A stretch of DNA of 45,175 bases, from NCBI GenBank assembly GCA_021841585.1, contig JAKBUS010000015.1, forward strand, positions 1-45,175, read 5' to 3'. The notes under the pieces are model-generated. The model was not told where the DNA came from. It ran no database searches and saw only the letters and a program-made list of their open reading frames with translations. Origin of the DNA: Pseudomonadota bacterium. GTDB taxonomy: Bacteria > Pseudomonadota > Gammaproteobacteria > Acidiferrobacterales > Acidiferrobacteraceae. Made by a program: the position numbers and the translations under genes. Positions 41,195 to 45,175 of the stretch are shown piece by piece; the first letter of the stretch is position 1; each line of letters opens with the position of its first letter.

Positions 41195-41217
41195 GCCTGC
41201 GTTCAGTCGGCGCAGGC
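41195..41217 (+). other. Hairpin downstream of nuoN
   Basis: GCCTGCG (41195-41201) pairs with CGCAGGC (41211-41217) around a nine-base loop. Only TTGG follows, so it is at best a weak terminator of the nuo operon. The rest of the 41109-41320 gap shows no gene and no confident promoter. Confidence 0.35.
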
Positions 41218-41320
41218 TTGGCGGTTCGCCGCCGTCACCGTTTCGTCATGCATCCTCCGTAGTATCGCGCCACGCGGCCCCCGATGGACCGCGCCATCCC
41301 CCAAAGGAGATTTCCAACCC

Positions 41321-41773
41321 ATGAAATACCTGAAGAAGGTCATGGCCGTGTGCGCCGTGGCCGCGGTTCTTGCGCCCACTGCGGTCCTGGCAGAGACCCG
41401 CATCCAGTCCGACATTGCCTATCGCCGCGAACTCATGGTGGCGATGGACTGGAATCTCGTGCGTATCGCGCAGACGCTCCGCCATCAGCGTCCTTACGAT
41501 CCGAGCCGCATCGCCGGAGAGGGTCAAGCGCTGGCGGCCCTCGCCCGCCTGCCGTGGGTGGCGTTTGTGCCAGGGTCCGATCGTGGGGCCACCAAGGCAT
41601 CGGTGCGTATCTGGCAGCAGCCGCGCGCCTTTGCGGCGGCGGTCAGCCATTTCGAGGCGCTTACGCGCACGCTCGCGCAGGCCGCCGCCCATGCCCCGCT
41701 TGCGGCATCCGCGCGCCCGCTCGAACGCGTGGCCGACGCCTGCCGCTCCTGCCATCACCGCTTCATGCGCTAG
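41321..41773 (+). CDS. Cytochrome c' (class II c-type cytochrome)
   Basis: Periplasmic heme protein of 150 residues with a Sec signal peptide (KYLKKVMAVCAVAAVLAPTA, cleavage after ALA). The mature part follows the cytochrome c' pattern: IAYRRELMVAMDWNLVRIAQ, ALAALARLPWVAFVPGSDRG and IWQQPRAFAAAVSHFEALT. Covalent heme binding is at the C-terminal CRSCHH. The family binds NO and is linked to nitrosative-stress protection; a role here is inferred. AAAGGAGA precedes ATG 41321. It converges on a b-type cytochrome with only 13 bases between stops, and the two may work together. Confidence 0.9.
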   Translation: MKYLKKVMAVCAVAAVLAPTAVLAETRIQSDIAYRRELMVAMDWNLVRIAQTLRHQRPYDPSRIAGEGQALAALARLPWVAFVPGSDRGATKASVRIWQQPRAFAAAVSHFEALTRTLAQAAAHAPLAASARPLERVADACRSCHHRFMR

Positions 41774-41786
41774 GCGGTCCGCCCAG

Positions 41787-42482
41787 TCATATTTGGAGAA
41801 TGAGCCAGGTCCCGAGGCCCGATAGCGCTAGCGCGAGCACGCTCACCCACGGGCGCGCGAAGGCGTGATTCGGGACCGGGCTCGCCATGGGCCTTGCCGC
41901 GCGCCCGGTGATCATGGGGCGTACGAGATCGTGGCCCGCTACCACGCGATGCAGGATTACCGCGCTTACGTGCGTCACGATGAGGGTTAGCAGGACATCG
42001 AAATTCCACTTGTGGATGGTCGTAAGCAGGTCGCCCATATGGCCCCCGACCAGTGGGTTCAAGGGGCCGGCGGTCAAGACGTCGTCGGTCGCAAAAAGCC
42101 CGGTTCCGACCTGAACCATCAATGACACCAGAAAGGCGATGACGGCCCATCCGCCCAACGGATTATGCCCGTGAATGTCGGGTGCCCCCCGGCGCCACGA
42201 TTTGATGTATTCCCAGGTGCCGCGCGGCGAGCGCAGAAAATGCGCAAAGCGCGCGGTATGGCTTCCGACAAAGCCCCATGACAGGCGAAACAGGATCAAC
42301 GTGAGGACCGCGTAGCCACCCCACATGTGGTAGCGCATCAAGCCATGCCCTAGGTGGGCCGAGGCCCACTCCCAAGCTACAAGGGCCGCCAGTGTCCAAT
42401 GAAATGCACGCGTCGGAACATCCCAGATCCGCGGGCGCTCGCCGCTTTGCGCGCCTCGGTTGCCCGGTGTCTTGCCATTCAT
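41787..42482 (-). CDS. Cytochrome b561-family diheme membrane protein
   Basis: A 231-residue protein with four main membrane helices, related to the b561/hydrogenase b-type cytochromes. His candidates for heme binding are in VPTRAFHWTLAALVAWEW, LMRYHMWGGYAVL, TTIHKWNFDVLLTLIVTHVS and VILHRVVAGHDLV. Such proteins often pass electrons from quinol to small periplasmic cytochromes and are frequently neighbours of cytochrome c' genes. Here the pair is convergent rather than an operon. A GAGG ribosome-binding site precedes ATG 42482. Confidence 0.85.
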   Translation of the reverse strand: MNGKTPGNRGAQSGERPRIWDVPTRAFHWTLAALVAWEWASAHLGHGLMRYHMWGGYAVLTLILFRLSWGFVGSHTARFAHFLRSPRGTWEYIKSWRRGAPDIHGHNPLGGWAVIAFLVSLMVQVGTGLFATDDVLTAGPLNPLVGGHMGDLLTTIHKWNFDVLLTLIVTHVSAVILHRVVAGHDLVRPMITGRAARPMASPVPNHAFARPWVSVLALALSGLGTWLILQI

Positions 42483-42501
42483 ACCCGTTGATACCTCATG
42501 A

Positions 42502-42616
42502 AAAGGGGCGGACGCCCCATGTTATCCAATTAACGATCGACAATATCATGAATGCCGTAATGGTAGCCGATCTTCCGTCGCCTGACGAGGCCTAGCCGTC
42601 GGTTCGACATGGGGCG
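42502..42616. repeat. Inverted repeats in the receptor upstream region
   Basis: A local palindrome at 42505-42518 (GGGGCGGACGCCCC) is followed on its right by ATG. CGCCCCATG at 42513-42521 recurs in exact reverse complement as CATGGGGCG at 42608-42616, about 86 bases away. The enclosed sequence is AT-richer than its surroundings and has no convincing gene. It may be alternative RNA structure, an operator pair or a relic. Confidence 0.35.
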
Positions 42617-42631
42617 CGGGACCCGCAAGTT

Positions 42632-42649
42632 CTGTCAAAAAACTGTCAT
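42632..42649 (+). promoter_or_regulatory. Pho box upstream of the TonB-dependent receptor
   Basis: CTGTCAA (42632-42638), AAAA, CTGTCAT (42643-42649) reproduces the PhoB-binding consensus of two seven-base direct repeats separated by four A/T bases. A third related half, TTGTCAC at 42665-42671, lies exactly 22 bases (two 11-base turns) further on. It is about 90 bases upstream of the receptor ATG and on its coding strand. No clear -10 hexamer was seen, as is common when PhoB replaces the -35. Confidence 0.8.
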
Positions 42650-42739
42650 CGAAAAAGGCCGTGGTTGTCACAGCCCTACGGCAGAGTACGCCGCAGAAAG
42701 TTCCCAACATGAACAAAATCAGTGGAGGAATGTCGCATC

Positions 42740-45124
42740 ATGCCGTCGCTTAATCGCCCGTTACCGGCCAGTCCGGGTCGACTGTCGGTGTTAAGTTCGC
42801 TTGTGTTGTGCGCGCTCGCCGCCACTCCGGCCGGCGCCGCCGCTCATGATACATCGTCTGTAAACGTCGGGACCGTGAACGCGCAAAGCCGCAAGAAAGC
42901 CGAGGCGCTCTTGAAGGCCACCAGCACCAAGCTCACCAAGCGCAAGATCCTGAAGTCGACACAGACCGAGCGCTTCATAGGACGTCGTCAGATCGCCGCC
43001 AATGGACCCGTGGCGGGCTCCGCGCAGGCCCTGGCCATGGCCCCAGGGGTGGCGGTGCGTGGGTATGGCGGTATCAGCGGATCGGCGCGCTACGAGATCG
43101 CGCTGCGTGGGGTCAAGGTCGGTTGGTCGAGCGTGAACGGCGATGTCGAGCGCAATGGCATCACCGTGCTGTTTGACGGGGTGCCGATGAACAATCTCAT
43201 CTCCCATAACGGCGGGTGGGATTCGAATGAAATCCCGATCATGCAGCTCATCTCCGGCGTCAATGTCATCTATGGGCCGGGTAATCCCGCGAGCCGCTGG
43301 TATGACAGCGTCGGCGGCACCATCAACTTTGTCCCCGTTCAGCCCACGAAGCAGGCGGGGGGCAGTCTGGGGTTGACGTACGGCAGCAATCAGACCGAGG
43401 GCGCGGACCTTATCGCCAACACCGGCACGCACGATAACTGGTCGACGGTGGTGGCCGCGGGCTTCGTGCGGGACAACACCTTCCGTACCGGTTCCTTCTC
43501 GGCACCTAGCCGTTCGTCGGCGTTGTTTGCCAAGACCGTGAAGACCTTTAGTGACGGGTCGTTTAGCGTCGGCGGCTATGAAGACGACAATACCGAGTTT
43601 CGGCCGAATTTCATTCCCGTCTCGCCCATAACCGCCGGGCCGGGCGGCAGCGCCATTACCGTGGATGGCACGCCCAACACGCCGCTCTATAGCCAGTCGA
43701 CCACCGGGTATTACTCATCGTTGCCCGAGTCGGTGTGGTTTAAGCAGATCGTGGTGCGCGATCGCATGCTGTATTCGCAGATCAAGCTTGGTCTCGCACC
43801 CAATCTGTCGGTGCACGACCTCGTGTGGTATCGCCATGGACACAGGGTCCACTGGCGCGTAGACAATTACAATTACAACGGCGCGCCGCCCGGCACCGTG
43901 AATTCCGAGTACTACAACCCGCGCTCCGATACTTATGGGAATCGTCTGGTATTCGACCTGACTCTGCCCATGAACCGCGTGAAGTTCGGGGGGTCGTGGA
44001 TCAATCAGACGTATTCGACACCCTATACGGGCTATAACGAGACCTACGGAACGAGCCCGGCGAATCCGGTCCAGTACAATAACGACACGCTCGACAATAC
44101 CTATTTGACGGGCTTTGTGCAGGACGCGATCACGCCGATCAAGGCCTTGACGATCACCCCGGCGGTCGCTGGCGTCGATTTCCAGACGCAGTTCTTCAAC
44201 AACGGCGCAAGTTATACGCCGCCTGGGGCCGCCAACCAGACGATTGCGCCGAGCGATAGCAAGGTCTTTACGCGCATGGAACCGTCGCTGGGCGCGCGCT
44301 ACATGATCGCTCCGCATTGGTCGGTGTACGGCAATGCCGCCGAAACCTACCAGAACCCCGGCGACAATGCCTTCGGCGCCTATAGCGGCAGCAACGTCAT
44401 CGATCTGGCGACGCTAAAGCCCGTCAAGAGTGTCGACTACGAGCTGGGGACGCGGCTTTTGATCCGGCGCTCGGGCCTGTTGCGTCATTTCGTGATGAAT
44501 GCGGATGTCTATCGCGACACGTTGAGCAACGAAACCCTGACCACCTATATATCGACGGGTGGCGGTTTCGCGACTACCCAGTTCGCCTCGGCAAGCGCCA
44601 CCTATCAGGGCTTGAACGTAAGCGCGCAGGACAGCCCGACGTGGCATTGGCATGTCTTCGGGACCGCCTCGTTCACGCACGCGCATTTCGACTCCTACGT
44701 GCCAGGTGGCAGCACGACGAACTACGCGGGTTATCCGATCTCCTATAGCCCCAACGTCACGGCATCCTTGGGTCTCAATTACCGCGTGGCCTTTGGTCGC
44801 TATCTAGTGTCGCCCGGCGTGTCCGATCAATACACGGGCACGCAGTACATGTTCAGCAACCTGGTCAATGCACCGACCAACAATGTGCAGATGGCGTCTT
44901 ACAACATCGTCAATACACAGGTGGCCATCAAGGCCGGGACCGGTATGGCCGGCCTGTCCGCGGTGACCGTGACGGTGGGCGTGACCAATCTCTTCAATAA
45001 GCACTACGACCCTATCCAGTACATCACGAGCGGCGGCTATTTTGGTGGCAACAGCGCCGGGGCCGTGCTCGCCGATCCGGGGGCACCGCGGCAATACTTC
45101 ATCAATCTGAACGCGCGCTTCTGA
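42740..45124 (+). CDS. TonB-dependent outer-membrane receptor
   Basis: Ligand-gated outer-membrane barrel of 794 residues. A signal peptide (LSSLVLCALAATPAGAAAH) is followed by a possible TonB box around SVNVGTVNAQ. The plug domain contains RYEIALRGVKVGWSSVNGDV, ITVLFDGVPMNNLI, GVNVIYGPGNPASRWYDSVG and GTINFVPVQPT. The rest is Tyr/Asn-rich beta-strand sequence, ending VGVTNLFNKHYDP and the C-terminal Phe of NLNARF. ATG 42740 is chosen with GGAGG at 42724-42728; GTG 42722 is in frame. The ligand is unknown. The upstream Pho box suggests phosphate-starvation control rather than Fur control. Confidence 0.9.
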   Translation: MPSLNRPLPASPGRLSVLSSLVLCALAATPAGAAAHDTSSVNVGTVNAQSRKKAEALLKATSTKLTKRKILKSTQTERFIGRRQIAANGPVAGSAQALAMAPGVAVRGYGGISGSARYEIALRGVKVGWSSVNGDVERNGITVLFDGVPMNNLISHNGGWDSNEIPIMQLISGVNVIYGPGNPASRWYDSVGGTINFVPVQPTKQAGGSLGLTYGSNQTEGADLIANTGTHDNWSTVVAAGFVRDNTFRTGSFSAPSRSSALFAKTVKTFSDGSFSVGGYEDDNTEFRPNFIPVSPITAGPGGSAITVDGTPNTPLYSQSTTGYYSSLPESVWFKQIVVRDRMLYSQIKLGLAPNLSVHDLVWYRHGHRVHWRVDNYNYNGAPPGTVNSEYYNPRSDTYGNRLVFDLTLPMNRVKFGGSWINQTYSTPYTGYNETYGTSPANPVQYNNDTLDNTYLTGFVQDAITPIKALTITPAVAGVDFQTQFFNNGASYTPPGAANQTIAPSDSKVFTRMEPSLGARYMIAPHWSVYGNAAETYQNPGDNAFGAYSGSNVIDLATLKPVKSVDYELGTRLLIRRSGLLRHFVMNADVYRDTLSNETLTTYISTGGGFATTQFASASATYQGLNVSAQDSPTWHWHVFGTASFTHAHFDSYVPGGSTTNYAGYPISYSPNVTASLGLNYRVAFGRYLVSPGVSDQYTGTQYMFSNLVNAPTNNVQMASYNIVNTQVAIKAGTGMAGLSAVTVTVGVTNLFNKHYDPIQYITSGGYFGGNSAGAVLADPGAPRQYFINLNARF

Positions 45125-45147
45125 CGCGTCCCTTTTTCTCCTCATTG

Positions 45148-45175
45148 AAGGCCTCAAGGGTGGTCCTTGGGCCTT
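45148..45175 (+). terminator. Terminator hairpin after the receptor gene (cut by window end)
   Basis: AAGGCC (45148-45153) and AAGG (45156-45159) pair with CCTT (45165-45168) and GGCCTT (45170-45175), with a small internal bulge. It lies 23 bases after the stop. Any T run would be outside the window. Confidence 0.6.

Noticed and set aside
42548-42595. Sixteen-codon frame in the gap before the receptor
   Set aside because: No ribosome-binding site and no recognisable peptide; expected by chance.

Overview
The window is a GC-rich (roughly 60-65 percent by eye) stretch of chromosome from a gammaproteobacterium. The evidence is a one-piece tmRNA ending in encoded CCA with an ANDENYALAA-type tag; the order nadK-recN, bamE, rnfH-ratA, smpB-ssrA next to hrcA-grpE-dnaK-dnaJ; carAB-greA-rlmE-ftsH-folP-glmM-tpiA-secG-tRNA-Leu(GAG); and a complete 14-gene nuoA-N operon with separate nuoC and nuoD. 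An acidophilic or chemolithotrophic relative of Acidiferrobacter would fit, but that is an impression from remembered sequences and was not tested.

Left edge (1-2600): the start of an AbiEi/DUF6088-like antitoxin-type regulator with a palindromic operator over its promoter, then a structured non-coding stretch, then ssrA and smpB, both on the minus strand. Between ssrA and smpB lies a decayed insertion sequence on the plus strand. Its DruA-like (DUF4338) reading frame has lost one G and then runs in frame into an ISAs1-type transposase that is cut off after its first catalytic Asp.

2675-8623: an unusual SNF/NSS-family transporter overlaps ratA and rnfH. They converge on bamE; fur is divergent from bamE; a short N-acetylglutamate-synthase-like GNAT, recN and nadK form a minus-strand unit.

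8700-15140: the heat-shock cluster hrcA-grpE-dnaK-dnaJ has a CIRCE operator before hrcA, a good sigma-32 promoter before dnaK and a terminator-like hairpin between dnaK and dnaJ. A Tat-exported DsrE-like protein and dapB follow.

15140-26710: carAB, with its own promoter and a terminator-like leader hairpin, then greA, a DUF4149 membrane protein, rlmE, ftsH, folP, glmM, tpiA, secG and tRNA-Leu, all on the plus strand and tightly packed.

26790-41108: a good promoter followed by the complete, uninterrupted complex I operon nuoABCDEFGHIJKLMN, with many start/stop overlaps.

41320-45175: a cytochrome c' gene converges on a b561-type diheme cytochrome b gene. A TonB-dependent outer-membrane receptor follows, and its upstream region carries a near-perfect Pho box, so it is probably induced by phosphate starvation. 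Most of the window is conserved housekeeping sequence. The novel signals are concentrated at the two edges: the tmRNA/IS/antitoxin region and the Pho-box receptor.
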